From the NCBI GenBank assembly GCA_022496205.1, contig WTXD01000026.1, positions 62,001-126,000 on the forward strand: DNA of 64,000 nucleotides, given 5' to 3'. Below are positions 35,691 to 47,403 of the stretch, one piece after another; positions within the stretch are counted from its first letter, which is position 1; each line of letters starts with the position of its first letter. The position numbers and the translations under genes were made by a program. Origin of the DNA: Gloeopeniophorella convolvens (taxonomy: Eukaryota > Basidiomycota > Agaricomycetes > Russulales). The notes below the pieces were generated by a model that saw nothing but the letters and a program-made list of their open reading frames with translations, was not told the DNA's origin and made no database searches.

Positions 35691-38371
35691 TCACGATGCG
35701 CGGCCCCGGAGGCGCGCCCTCAGGGCTGCCTCGCGGCCGGGGTCCTCCGGCGCAGCATCGTCTGGGACCAAGTGCACCACACCACCCAACTCACGCGCCG
35801 AACGCGCGCCCTTGTCTACATCGCCGCCTCCTCCACCGCCAACCCTGTCCTGCGTCGCCAACTGCCGCTCCCCCGCAAGTCGCGTGCGGAGGTGCGCTTG
35901 CGTGCGCAGGCGCATCTCTGCAGCGGTGCTCCGTTCCGTGTCGAGCCGTCTGAGAAGCCTCGTGCGTGAGGCACGCGGCACCGGGCCTGGGCGAGAACGG
36001 CACGGAGAAGCAGTAATATTAGCGCCCCCGTCGCGAGGGACAGACGACCGCTGACGCGAACGCACCTGTGTCCTCCGCGCTCGCCGTCGCGCTGTCTTCG
36101 CCCGGAGCGAGAACATCGGCGAAAGGGGTGGAATCGCGCTCCGCCCTTGCGCGGGCGAGGCGCGCACGGGTGTGGGCCATGATTACAGGTGCAGATAGGC
36201 GGGAAGGGTCCTCGGTCTGCTGCTCATTGACATCGACTACGAAGCCGGTATCCTCGGAACGAGCAGCCGGCTCTGGGGCCGCTATATGCGCCACGAGTGG
36301 TGGCCCCGATGTGCGTGGGACTGATTTCTCCGCTTTAGCAGACGATGCCCGGAGATGCGCACCGATGGAGTCGCGTAGGCTGCGGTGCCGAGGCTCGCGC
36401 GTCAGGCTCGTGCGGGCACGATCATCATGGGGTATCGGGAGATCCGTGGACTTTGACAGCTCTGGCGTGGTGTTTGAGCTGGCAACGGGAGGCGACGGCA
36501 GGCGACCTCCGGGGAGCAAAGAGACACCGTCGACAGGTTGAATTTGAGTCACGTGCTCTTGGGCGGACCTCCCGTTCCGAGATTGGGGTGAGCCTTCAAC
36601 CCGACGGTCGAGTTCGAACCTGCCGTGAACGTCATGCAGAGCGGAGGAACTGGAAGCGCCTGACGGTACATGAGGCAAAGGATCTTCGCTCCCAGATCGG
36701 CACATATCTGAATGGGCCCTTTTGTGAGGTACGGCAGCACCTCCCTCGCGGTCATCGGGGTTACGGGCTGGAGGATATGACTGGCGTGCCGAAACCTTCG
36801 AGGTCATGAGAGATGTCCTCCGGTTACTACGTCTCGCCCGCGGATCACACCGAACGTCGGCCTCGCTTGACGGACTAGGAGACCGCGACAGCGCTCGTTG
36901 TTTTCCTTTGCCCTTTGAGCGCGATGGCGAACGCGAGCGACTGAGACGGGAAGCGAGGAGCTCCCCGCCATCATCTTGCGCGGGCCCACCCTGACGTCCT
37001 CGGTGTCCGGATCGATGATGATGCGATGTTAGCGAACGCTGGCGAGAGGGTTCCTGAGGGGCAGAACGCAGCTGGCCAGCCCCGGGACTGCGCTCTCGGC
37101 GCACATCCCGGGTTCGTCTCGGCGGAGAGCGAGATTGCTGGTCCACTTGCTGGAAATTAGGCGACGGCGATCGAGAGGGGGCAGATTCCCATCTGCGCAT
37201 TCGCTCAAATGTGGGAGGAGGCGGAACACCCTGAGGGATATCGTACTTATATGAAACGCTCATCAGCTCGGCCTTATGGGCGTGAGTTTGTAACAAGAGA
37301 AACGAACCTGCACGATTGAGTCGTAGGTCGCTAGGTCTCTATATGGAGAGCGCAGATAGCAGTATATCTCTGTAAACCAAGCATAAGTACGCGGCGGCAG
37401 GTTCGGGTGGTAGCGAAGGCAGACCGTGTGCAAAATGCTCCGAATTGACGAATCTTCCTCCCGGGTAATACTGCGTATCCATGTCTAAGAACTCTGCGAG
37501 GAGCTTGATCGCGCTTTCGGAGCGGATATCTATAGATTTCATGAGGGAGATCACAAAGGTGACTAAGAACTGCGATTGATATGAGCACAGCGCGCATAGA
37601 GAGATCTGTGCGACGTACTTCGACATCGAGATTTGGCCACACGAGCAGTTCGCGACGTAGGAAGACAGTCATCCGGCTGATGAGATCCTGTGACGCAGTG
37701 AATTGTGCAGGCGAGGGATACGGGCGATAGCGTGTGTGCTTGTTCGATGCGACATGCTGAGAACACAATAAGCTTCTCGATCAATGCACCGGAGGGGTAA
37801 TAGAGCCACCTTGGCATATAGCTCATGGTGATATATCCACCTGCGCCGGCTGACCGCACGGTCTAAGGCATCCGCTTCATCTTGGGCGGCACGGTCGCGC
37901 GGGCCCCACGCGCGGTCACGACGCCTGTGGGCAGGTGCAACGCGCGCTCCAGCAGGGCGCGTGATAGGACGGGGAGACGTACGGAGCGGGGGAAGGAAGT
38001 GCTTCTGGTAGTCATACGTCGAGCGGATGCGGTGGATGAGGTAGTCCCCAATGTTCTGCGAGCAAAGTGGGCAGCGACGAGATTGCTCTGCGGACGACGT
38101 GTAATCGGCAGTGGCGTTGGGGATGAGAGTTTAGCAGATGCGTACCGGACCAGACCATGAGGCATTCAAAGCAGAACTCGTGCGAGCATGTCGGGACGAC
38201 CGTGCGGTCGTTGATGCTCTGCAAGCAGATGGCGCAGTGGTCCTCGTCCTCATCCCCTTGCAGCTCCGCTGCCAGTTCTACTTCATCGAGCGTTGGCGAA
38301 ACGACCTCGAGCTTCGGCGAAACTGCCTCGAGCTTCACGCGCTTGTACGGAGGCGTCGAGGACTCTGTCAT
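35691..38371 (-). CDS. TOPORS-like RING E3 ubiquitin/SUMO ligase with RS-rich tail
   Basis: The ATG at 38,369-38,371 gives MTESSTPPYKRVKLEA. An acidic stretch leads into a C3HC4 RING: CAICLQSINDRTVVPTCSH, FCFECLMVW and, after an intron, RCPLC. IGDYLIHRIRSTYDYQKH follows, a signature of the TOPORS group. Next come IYHHELYAKV, ISRMTVFLRRELLVWPNL and SESAIKLLAEFLDMD, the conserved post-RING helical region. From about 37,250 the protein is Arg/Ser/Pro-rich (SPSRSKGKGKQR). A GTGCGT intron then joins to a charged helical end (RTRLLRRLDTERSTAAEMR) with stop at 35,691-35,693. About 800 residues. The family works in nuclear ubiquitin and SUMO ligation. Without the final join the frame would stop at 36,019. 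The RING is complete. Confidence 0.82.
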
Positions 38372-38561
38372 GACCACTGTGGCTGAGTCAAGGACCACAA
38401 GCGCCTGCAGCTCTGAGGCCGTTCCGTTACATAATCAACCCTCCTCTACCCCGACAGCTCACTGACACGTCGAACGAATCTGTCTAGCATCCCCAACGAT
38501 ACGATATATCCAAGAGCATATATACATAAATGGCACCAGAGGATTATCGGGGATAGAGGCG

Positions 38562-41500
38562 TTATGGCGGCACGAACGACGCCCAATCCACTCCCCGCAC
38601 GCCGTCCCTCTCAATCGCTCCTAAATCCGACAAATGCCTCATCGTCGGCCGCCCGTGCGGGCAGTTCCACGGCTGCTCCATCGTGCCCATATGTCGGACG
38701 ATCTGCTCGACGTGTCAGATAGCGCCAACAGGCGCGGATGAACGGCAGGGACCCACCGTCGTCATTTGCTTGGCATTGAGCACCGCGCCGATCATCGTGC
38801 TCTTCCGACACGCACGCATCGCGAACATCGCGCGCACTTTTGACGGCCGCACGAGCGTGCCCGTGGGCCGGTCTCTGAGGAGGTGCAAGATTTCCTCCAG
38901 ATCTGTGAGTCTGAGTCAATGTCTTGCGCGTGCGCGGCAGGGCAGGCAGGGCACGCACCCTGAACACCGAACTCGGTATTCTTGCTCACGGGCTGGGCGA
39001 CGAGCTTGAGTCTCCGACCAGCCAGGAGCTCCTCATCCAGCGCGACTTCGAACCCATTTTGTTGCAGTACCTCCATGTTCTCAAGCGCTATAAGCTCGTC
39101 TGCAGCCGTCAGCTCGAGCACGCGCGGCCTGCATACACAAGCTGTATCAGCCTCCGCCTTGACGCCTACGAAAAGCAAACGCACGAGAAAAGCCGTTGTG
39201 CCTCGAGCCGCGTCTCCACCTGCAACGTCTCGAAGTTGTACTTCTCATCCGCGGCATGCTGGTCGACGATGAACAGGTCGTCCGTCGCACCGCCGTCCGC
39301 GTGCGCGCGGCGCAGACGCGCGACGATAAAGCCGCAATTGAACTGTCCGATGACCTCCATCGTGCCGAAATCTGCCTTCGCAAGCACACGCGCGAGCGCC
39401 GCGGCGGCGAGTGCGTCATCTGCGCCGAGGTCGGCGCGCTGCAACTCGGAAGGCCTCGCCGTAGGCGCCGGCACCGACCGCCGTTGCGTGTGCGCGTGCC
39501 ACGCGGCTGTCGTGCGTGCGAGGTCGAATATGAGGGGCGGTGCGTCGCCTACGGCCCTGCGCAAGAACTCTTGTCGGAACGTGCGAGGGTTGGGAGTGTC
39601 GGAGGCCTTAGACGACGATGCTTGGGGCGTCTCAGCTACGACGCTGCTCGAGGATGTTCTTGCTGCAGGTGAATCACCCAGCTGGTCCTCATCGAGTGTG
39701 AGATCGACGACGTTCGCCGTGCGCGGCGGAGCGGGAGAGGCCTGGGTATCGATGTTATGGGAGGTATCCTGGGGCTTCTTGGGCGCTCCAACGTCGTCTG
39801 AGTTGGGGAGAGGAAGGTCAACGTCCATTGTCTCGTCCACGACATCCGTAGAGGCCTTCCCGTCTCCAACGACTTGCGAATCGTCCTCGTCCTCATCATC
39901 ATCTGCGAGCTCGTCCACCTCCATCTCCTCGTGGTCGTGCGCCTTACCGGCGCCCTTCTCGACGTCGGAGTCCTCTTCCTCTGGACTATCGGGTTCCTCC
40001 GCTTGCACAGCCTTGGCTCCACCACGCGCGAAACCCGCAAGCTGAGCGCGCATGCTTGCACGTGCATTCTTGCCGGAGCTCGAACCGCTGGCATCGCCTG
40101 GGTGCGTGCGCCTGCGTGGCGGGCCTTCGAGCCCAGGTTTGAGGTTCCACGAGGCTCCGGACGTGTCGAGGACCATCTGCATGGGCCGCCGCGGCGCGTG
40201 CACATCCTCGGAGATAATTTTCTCCACGCGCGCGAGGGTACGCCCGGGGCCAGTCAGCCGTTGGGAGGTAGAGGGAAATGGGACAACCGGAGAGGGTGGG
40301 GTGGTTGCTGCGAGTTTCTTCGAGGGGCGCGTTTCCGAGTCAGAGGGGAGACCGGGCGAAGGTTCGCGAGGCCGCTTCTCTGGGTGGGTCTTTTCTGGAG
40401 ATGGTGGGAGGTGAGTGGGCACCTCTCCGGAGAGATTAGTACCATGGTTTGCTGCTACGATCGATTCCACTTCTGGCTCGCCGCTCTCGTTGTCTGCCAT
40501 ATCTGGAGGTGGCGGGTGGGTATCTGGAGGCTCTTCCTCAGGTATGAACAGGGGCTGCGAGCTGCTGCTGGGAGCCGCATAGTCGATGACTTCTTTCGTC
40601 GCTGCTTCTTTTTGTGCGGCTGCCACTTGCGTGGCGTTTAGCACAAAATTCGACCGTGTACCATCATATGCATCTGTCAGCGCTATCTGGAGACACGCTC
40701 AGCTCGGGGTCATACTACGAACTAGGAAGGTACAGTACCTTCATGGCTTCGATGAGGTTGTTCTCGCTATGCAAAAGGATGGTGCGCTTGTCCGGGCTCA
40801 CGTTGATGTCACAGGAGTCTGTGCAGGCATGTCACTGCGGCGTAGCAGAACGCAAGAAAGGTGCACGCACCAGTTGGTATCACGAAGTCTGCAACAACGA
40901 AAGGAGACTGGGCAGCGTTGAATGTGCGATATGTCTCATTCATGGCCTTTTGCACCTTCGCAGGTGCACAGGGTCGCCCATTGATGAAGAAGAATTGTCG
41001 GTCGGTGTTGGATCGACCCGCGCTGGGTGCGAATTTTGATATGAGGCCTTGTACCCGTACTTGGCTATCACGATGGATGGGTCACCAAGGGTGGAGAGAA
41101 AAGCAAATGGTACTGACTTGTTCTTGGCTTCTTCCTGCCGTCGCAGTACGACCTTCTCCGGAACCACCTCGAAGGATAAGTCAAGTTCAACGAGGTTCTC
41201 GAGCTGCTTGGGGCCCCAGAGCGCCCCGACGGCTGCGCGGAGCGAGGGACTCCCATCAGTGCGGAGCTGGACAGCCTTTTTTCTAATCAACCCTGTCAGC
41301 GCACTCAACGACGCTCGTATTGAGACAGCTAGGAAGAACGTACCCGCCATCCGGTGTATTGGAGACGGTGAGAACGACTCCACTGTTCTCTCGGGTACAC
41401 GGTACCAGCGCGTACGCCGTGAGAAGGTGCAAGGCTTTTCCAAACTCGCGCTTCGCATGCCGCTCGAACTCTTTGCGCCTCACCGGAGTCGAGGCGAATA

Positions 41501-42145
41501 AGCGAGTGAGGGTTACAGTGGTTCCACGCTGTGCTCTGGTGAGTGTACGGATTTGTCATGTCGCGGGGCGCCCACCTGTCGCGCAACCTTCCCGTTGCGA
41601 CTGGTGACGCGGCCGGTCTTGTCAAATGTAAGAACCGTGCCCATTGGAGCCTGCGCGGCTGTTGCAGTGATGATGCTGACACTCTCAGTGAGCGCGCAGA
41701 GAGAGGACAGGGCCTCCCCGCGGAATCCGAAGGTCAACACCGAGGTCAAGTCGGCGAATGAGGAAAGCTTCGATGTATGGTGCTTGAGTGCTGCATATAC
41801 ACTATGAATCAACTAAGACAGTCAGAACGCTAGCGAAGAGAAGCCCACCGACAGAGTCATAATCCTCCGGAGCAACACCGCTGCCATTATCAATGATTTC
41901 GACGGACTTCAGACCATAGTCCTTGAAGCGAACCTCTGGGATGTTGAGTTAGGGGTAATAATGAGGGTAAAAGGCCGCGCACCGATGTTTGTCGCCCCAG
42001 CGTCAAGAGAGTTCTCCACGAGCTCTTTTACAGCTGTTTGCAGGTCTATGACAACCTGACCGGAAGTGATGCGATGCACAGAGCTAGCATCGATGGCCTG
42101 TATACCCCGACTACGTTCCGAGCTTGCGGTCCCACTCGATGACAT
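38562..42145 (-). CDS. PMS1: DNA mismatch repair protein PMS1 (MutL family)
   Basis: This is the partner of MLH1 in the MutL-alpha endonuclease for post-replicative mismatch repair. The ATG at 42,143-42,145 leads to the GHKL ATPase: [15 protein letters not shown], then [17 protein letters not shown] with its catalytic E and [18 protein letters not shown] has the Mg/ATP-binding D and GxG, and [10 protein letters not shown] completes the site. After a long acidic, disordered linker comes the C-terminal domain: [15 protein letters not shown], then [12 protein letters not shown] (the DQHA-x2-E-x4-E endonuclease motif). [17 protein letters not shown] and [15 protein letters not shown] supply the zinc-site Cys/His residues. 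The gene ends with the TAA at 38,562-38,564. About 1,000 residues, with every motif of an active PMS1 intact. A short gap (190 bases) separates its stop from the next minus-strand gene. Confidence 0.93.
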
Positions 42146-42460
42146 GGCGACTCGGGTATGGTGGAGCTTAGTATGTGAGCATAGGCATGTGCAACGTGAT
42201 ATGATGAGCTATTCAGCGCCTTCGATAAGCACCAAAGATGGAGCAAGGACGTCGACGTATGAGTGACCCTGGGCAGCACTGAGGCTACTGCAGCGGTGAT
42301 CAGAAGGGGCGGACCGCTGGATTGTGACCGACGCGCGGCGCAACGCGCCATTGTCACAAAGCACATGACCGTAGTAGTCACACATTCGCGGCCCGCCTCC
42401 GGTCTCAGGCCACAACTTGACTCTTCATCAGAACGATCTACTTAGCCCGACCATCTCCGC
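42146..42460. promoter_or_regulatory. Short divergent promoter region, PMS1 / coiled-coil gene
   Basis: Only 315 bases separate the ATG of PMS1 (minus) from that of the plus-strand coiled-coil gene, so both probably use one bidirectional promoter. No TATA element is obvious on either side. No specific operator was recognised. Confidence 0.5.
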
Positions 42461-42792
42461 ATGTCACACATCAGTCAGGAAGTTCCCATCCAGGAAAGGA
42501 TAGCCATCAGTAGCGAGCTGCAGTCTCTCAAGCAGGATACGCAAGGCTTTCGCACCGAGGCGTACCGCCTTCGCACAGCAGGTGCTCTTGATGCTGCAAC
42601 GAACGAGCAGTTGCGCGCGAAGCAACGAGAGCTCGAGCGGCGTGGAGATGATCTTGTAAAGCGGTGCGTGACACTTCAGTTTATCCGTTACAATCTCTGA
42701 CAGACTACAGCCTCTCTCCCGGTGTCGAGTGGAAAGCTGAATCAGAGTCACCGGGTAAGCCAGCAGCCACCGTGGCCGTGCACATATCATGA
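42461..42792 (+). CDS. Small coiled-coil protein, 94 residues, hypothetical
   Basis: This is a two-exon gene. Exon 1 (42,461-42,663) encodes MSHISQEVPIQERIAISSE and a charged helix (LRAKQRELERRGDDLVKR) with heptad-like Leu/Ile spacing. The 47-base intron runs GTGCGTGAC to CTACAG and contains a CTGAC branch-like site. Exon 2 reads LSPGVEWKAESESPGKPAA and stops at 42,790-42,792. Without splicing the frame would end at 42,700. I do not recognise a family. A short helical protein with a tryptophan near its end could be an adaptor or complex subunit, but nothing in the sequence shows a partner. It is divergent from PMS1. Confidence 0.6.
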
Positions 42793-43584
42793 CTTGAAAT
42801 ACCCTCGATTGCCTAGCTGTAAATGGGCCGGGAAATGAACTGCAGCCACCACCGCCATCTCAGCTTTCTTCATCCAACTCTCTGCAATTGATGGTGAGCA
42901 TCTGATATTCAAAGATCCCTTCAAGCATTCACTGTTTACAGGAGGCATGACACGATTCGGACTGAGATGTAATAACAGATATACTGTACGCAGGACTTGT
43001 AACAATGACAATCATGAGCAACCCTCCCACGATTCGATCACGAATAGACAACGCCACGTCCGATGCCCTGTCGTGTAGGCACACTTGAAACCGTCTGTCT
43101 TGTCAATGAGTACTTCACGCGTTCCAGGAAGGTCTCGCTCTCAGAGCTCAGGGAGGTTCCGGCCACGCTGATCAGCGCGTAAGCACGAGCAAGTACCCTC
43201 TCGAGCTTCGCCAGGATGGTTATCAACTCTAGCACGTTCAAAACAGGATTGGGTTCACTCCTGTTCTTGCGTGTCCACTCCGACTAGAACTGGATCTCAC
43301 GAGTCCCGAGGCCGTCGAGCGATTAAGGCCGGTGGTTCCTCGGTACCAAGGTACGTGCATAGACAGCCTAGTTCAACTTGTTGTGCACCTCATCTAGACT
43401 GCCCAGACTGTCTGATCGAGATCCTCGCCGCCAGCACAGCTTGAACATTGCAGGTAGACCTTGGGCCGGACCGTGCACGGCCCGCCCCCTTCAGCGTCAA
43501 GTAGGTGTGACGCTTCTTCAATATAAATAGCGTTTGATTTAACCGCCATGAGCGTAGTATTCTCTTCACTGCTTCTGGTATCCA
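42793..43584. other. Intergenic region upstream of the GNAT gene
   Basis: This 0.8 kb gap has one modestly protein-like minus-strand frame at 43,038-43,241 (MNVLELITILAKLERVLAR). It has no recognised family or matching exons. The right end holds the GNAT promoter (ATATAAATA near 43,522). Confidence 0.4.
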
Positions 43585-44633
43585 ATGCCCGACTCGAACA
43601 TTCAGATCCGCCGCGTCTACGAAGACTCTCTTACTGGTGCGTGCTGCCGTCTCAGCCACCGTCGCAGATCGACAACCCAGGTGACAGAGAGCGAGAAGGA
43701 GGAGATTACCGACGTTTTCGTCGACGGCTTCAAGCACGGTCCGTGAGCGCCCTAGACAGCAACGCTCTGACTCATACACGGACGCCGAGTCAGATGTCCT
43801 CTGCCGCATGACGAGCGGCGGGAAACCCGACCTCATCAGACGAATGCAATACTCGGCCTGGCTCGCCGCGATTCGCGGCGGCCGGCTGTATGTCGCGACC
43901 TATGATGGGGTCCTCGCCGGCGCAGCAGCGTGGTTCCCACCCGGGACCACCCTCCTCGGCATGTATGTGTCCCGCGCACTCTCTGCTCTGCCACGCGCAT
44001 CTACCCGGTTGCTGATTCACGTCGTGGCCGTCCTAGGCCAGAGCAGGGAAAAGGTGGCTTCGACGAGCTGTTCACCGAACTGAGCGAAGCGCAGCGCAAG
44101 TGGTGGCTAGAGTACGTACGTACCGTTTCCTGGCACACGCTCATAGAAGTGAGACTCTGACGGTCGACCCGGCTCGCTAGTTCGTGCCCAAGCACGCGGC
44201 GCAGTGTACCCAGGCGCTCGGCGAGGGCACCAGGCTCGCTGCGTGGAGCCTGCAGTTCCTCAGCGTGCGCGAGCGATTTCAACGACGCGGCGTCGGGCGC
44301 GCGCTCATTGAACATGTCAAGCCCCTCGTGCGTCCTTCTACTCTTGCTCTTGCTCCTCCGCGTGCTCACACGCTAGACGACGCAGGCACAGGCCGATGGC
44401 GTGCCACTCTGCGTGGGGACGGAGGACCCGGTAAACGTGAGTTCGCTCGCTCTGGATCTGCGTAATACTGATCGTGCGCGTGCTGCGCACAGGTGCCGTA
44501 CTACCAGGCCCGCGGGTTCGTAGTCAAGGGCTCGGCTGAGGGCGAACAGTACGAGCACCCGCTGGGAAATTTTAAGAGCTGGATCCTTGCCACAGAGGGT
44601 GCGTCATTTCAGGACGTGCATGTGAACATTTGA
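43585..44633 (+). CDS. GNAT-family N-acetyltransferase
   Basis: The product transfers acetyl from acetyl-CoA to an amine; the substrate is unknown. The ATG at 43,585 gives MPDSNIQIRRVYEDSLT, spliced to ESEKEEITDVFVDGFKH and DVLCRMTSGGKPDLIRRM. The core beta strands read GRLYVATYDGVLAGAAAWF. A later exon has AAWSLQFLSVRERFQRRG and then VGRALIEHVKPL. The R-R-G-V-G-R-A segment is the acetyl-CoA pyrophosphate loop (Q/R-x-x-G-x-G/A). The end reads VPYYQARGFVVKGSAEGEQ, the usual C-terminal GNAT strand, stopping at 44,631-44,633. At least seven exons and about 240 residues. The first join needs the acceptor CAGGTGACAG rather than the nearer CAACCCAG to hold the frame. Otherwise ordinary for agaricomycete GNAT proteins. 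Confidence 0.83.
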
Positions 44634-44738
44634 ATACCCAAGGGCAAGAAGCGGACGTGAGCTGTGGTATTCATTTGGATGCACGGAATGTAGAGCCGTG
44701 AAGCCTGGCGTATGCCAGCAGTAGAGCGAGAGACGCAG

Positions 44739-44890
44739 GACAGTAGAGACATAGACTGACTATCGTGCTACATGGTGTTCTGTACATCGAGGTGCACGGA
44801 AATGGATTCAAAAAAAAAAAAAAAAACCCAGCAGTAGACAAATGAAACTGTAGGGGAAGTGGCCAACTCAGGGATGCGGATGATTTGGCA
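44739..44890. repeat. Dispersed A-tract repeat, copy 2
   Basis: This reads CGTGCTACATGGTGTTCTGT, then AAATGGATTC and about 17 A, then GGATGCGGATGATTTGG. It matches 26,857-26,970 in the same orientation on both sides of the A run. The A run is longer here. It lies about 100 bases after the GNAT stop codon. Confidence 0.55.
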
Positions 44891-45597
44891 ATCGCGAATG
44901 TGACGAGTTCATCTGCAAGAGTTGTCAACACGACGTCGACTGGAAGTTGGCAGGCGTTCCATGATCACGTGCAAGATATAGTGCCGGTCATGCCAGCGTT
45001 GATGGAGACAGCCCTTTCTTCTTCAACCGACGTGATGCCAATCCTCTTTTAATGCATACTTACTCTTTCTCTGGAGGCCAATGAACTCCGCGTCAAAAGT
45101 AAAGACGGGACCCGTTTCGAATCCCTACCGTGAACATCCGCACTCATAGTGACTAAGCCGCAAAGGTCCAAAGCTCGCAGTAGCCCCCGGCTGCCTCTTA
45201 CTTTCAAGCCTGGGCCCGCCAACGCTAGATCAACGTGGTTGGCTGAACCGCGCACGGCAAAGAACGTTATCGGGTCGCATGGCTTCTCCTTTATGCTGAT
45301 GATCGCGTGCTACCCCACCAACCAGTGGCCGGACAGACTCAGACGGGCCGTTGATCGACTCCCGGGAAAGCAGCCATGTGCGGGCTGTAGAGGACTCCTG
45401 GTGGTGTGGGTTCTGCTTCTGTGAGCATTCACGATCCGTGAGTCAATCTGTCCGACTCAGTCATCTCCGTGTGCTGTGAGAACGTATAACAGTGTCGCAC
45501 CCGTGTTGCTGGTTTCAGATCTGGCATGCAGCTTCGGTTTTCCCTCCATTCCCTGGTATTATTAGGCCTGTGCCTGGCTAGTGTTTCCCGAAGACGC

Positions 45598-45604
45598 ATA
45601 TATA
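45598..45604 (+). promoter_or_regulatory. TATA box of secreted helical paralog at 45.7 kb
   Basis: The sequence ATATATA (inside GCATATATACAGG) lies about 95 bases before the ATG at 45,695, with a CT-rich leader between them. Confidence 0.5.
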
Positions 45605-45694
45605 CAGGACATGATACCTTCATCTAGCCTCTTCTTAACCCCTACCCCTCGCCTGCGTCCGCCTGTATCACCGCCAGGGTGTTCTAGGTTTACC

Positions 45695-47403
45695 ATGCGT
45701 CTTGCTGAGCTCTCGCTTCTTTTGTTGTATGTAGCTCTTGGGAGACCTCTGTTTGTCACTGATTCAATTCCTCAGAACGTGTCTGTCCCACATCACGCAT
45801 GGTTGATAGTCTTAATTACCCTGCGTTGGCTGTGCTGAGCTTACATAGGCCACTCCAGTCACCGCGCAAGCTTTCACGATCCCTGCCGCCATCACTGCTG
45901 CACAGGTACTTGAGTTCCAAAATGAGTTGGTAAACCTGGCAGAAACTTCTCCCGAAAGGCAAGCAGAGCTAGCGACGGACGCCATGAATGCCGCAGCGTT
46001 CAGCTCTGGAATCATCTCAAACTCGACCGTGATCAGTGATCTCCTCGAGGTAATCGACAGCCTCGATCTCGTATCTACGAAGTTCCAGCCCGGATGGGAT
46101 ACCATAGCTAATGTAGGCTGGATTTCTGCATCGACCAGCCCACAGTGTAACCTAACCTTTTGCAAACGTTGAAGGAATACACGCAAACTTTAACCTTGCT
46201 TCAAAGCTTTGCCAGTCTCATAGCGTCAACTGCGGATCGTGCGTACCACCTACTGCGCGTGCGTTTGAATGCTCAAATCTGCCCAAGAGATGCAGTCTTT
46301 TGTCCTGCCATTCGTTCTGTCGACGGACACACCTGCCACGTTCAAGGTCGCCTCCTTGCAATCCTTCTTGGCAAATGTACGCTATTCTCGCATATCTAGG
46401 GTATAAGCGGCATGAGAGTCGTTGTTCAATGACACTATTCTTGTAGCAAACCGCGGTTGTGTCAATATCTAGTTCCGCCCTCGAATCGGCATTCGATAGC
46501 TGGAACAACGACATAACCGCTTTCTCAACTATGTTCAACAACTTTGCTGCCACGCAGAATCCGTCAGGGGACACGCAGCAGATCTTAGAAGAGATACAAG
46601 TAAGTCTTTCCTGGACGTCCTACGTATATGCCTAGAAAACGGTCCTTCAGTCGCTTTCGCTTCTTATGACACAAGTAAATAGCTTTGCTACGTCGGTACG
46701 CCAAGATGTTCGGGCGCGTTTGCAATTGATCTTACTGTAGTTCAGACGCAGGCGCTGGCCGCTGCTACGGGCACGAACCCACTGGTCATGTTTGGAAATT
46801 TGATTTTCCCCACGTTCTACTCCGAGGCGACGGTATGTGCGACTGTCTCACTCTCATTTCATTACATCTCATGGGTTCCCTACTCGGAGATTGAGGCCGC
46901 AGCCATTGCAGAGATATTGTCATTGAACGATTTGGCCCTGATAACTCAGTATCAAGGTTTGTGAACGTACCGCATCGCTCAGCGTGATGTGCGCCTCATC
47001 TCAGGCTGGACGGCGCTCAGGCCTTCTGATCCAGATCCTTGCCGCCGAAGCGACGATACAAGACCTGCGCGACGACCTCTCCGTCGTATCCGCAGCACGT
47101 GGCTTCATTAGCTCGACCGCCACGTTCAACAGAGACTCCATTGCAAACCAGATTGAAATGCTCAGTTCAACCTACGTGTCAGGACTGCGCCAGGACACGG
47201 ACAGTCTTATACTTTTCCTCCAGGAAGACGATGCACCTCAGGTGGGTATCCGCCTAGTTTACTGCAATAGCATTATCTTGATTAACTCGGAACACCCCGG
47301 GATCAAGCCAACTATCCTGCAGGTCTTCGTCGCCCAGGGTACAACGATTTACAGCAGCCTTGCCTCCGCATTAGGCAGCTTTGCGCAGATGATCAAACTC
47401 TGA
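45695..47403 (+). CDS. Secreted, mostly helical hypothetical protein (paralog of the gene at 0.3-2.0 kb)
   Basis: The gene encodes about 400 residues in many short exons. The start MRLAELSLLLLY is a hydrophobic leader, read as a signal peptide, joined to ATPVTAQAFTIPAAITAAQ. Helical exons follow: LEFQNELVNLAETSPER, ISDLLEVIDSLDLVSTKF and SALESAFDSWNNDITAFS. A hydrophobic stretch reads TGTNPLVMFGNLIFPTF, then IQDLRDDLSVVSAARGF and the last exon GSFAQMIKL (stop 47,401-47,403). Block order and exon boundaries match the minus-strand paralog about 44 kb away. The layout (secreted, helical, one central hydrophobic segment) is loosely like bacterial and fungal alpha-pore-forming proteins. No family motif proves this and a structural role is equally possible. 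The first splice site (GTAGCT) is weak. Confidence 0.62.

Larger units (their letters stand above)
44634..45694. other. Intergenic region with a dispersed repeat and promoter
   Basis: This contains copy 2 of the A-tract repeat, then about 0.7 kb without supported genes. The 45,540-45,694 part is the promoter and leader of the next gene. Confidence 0.45.

Noticed and set aside
38924..40045. 373-codon plus-strand open frame (and a 255-codon frame at 39,874-40,641)
   Set aside because: Antisense to PMS1 exons whose endonuclease motif is intact; the low-complexity Ser/Arg composition is a GC-bias shadow.
45100..45125. TTTCGAATCCC resembling a tRNA T arm
   Set aside because: No box A and no acceptor, D or anticodon stem at the right distance.
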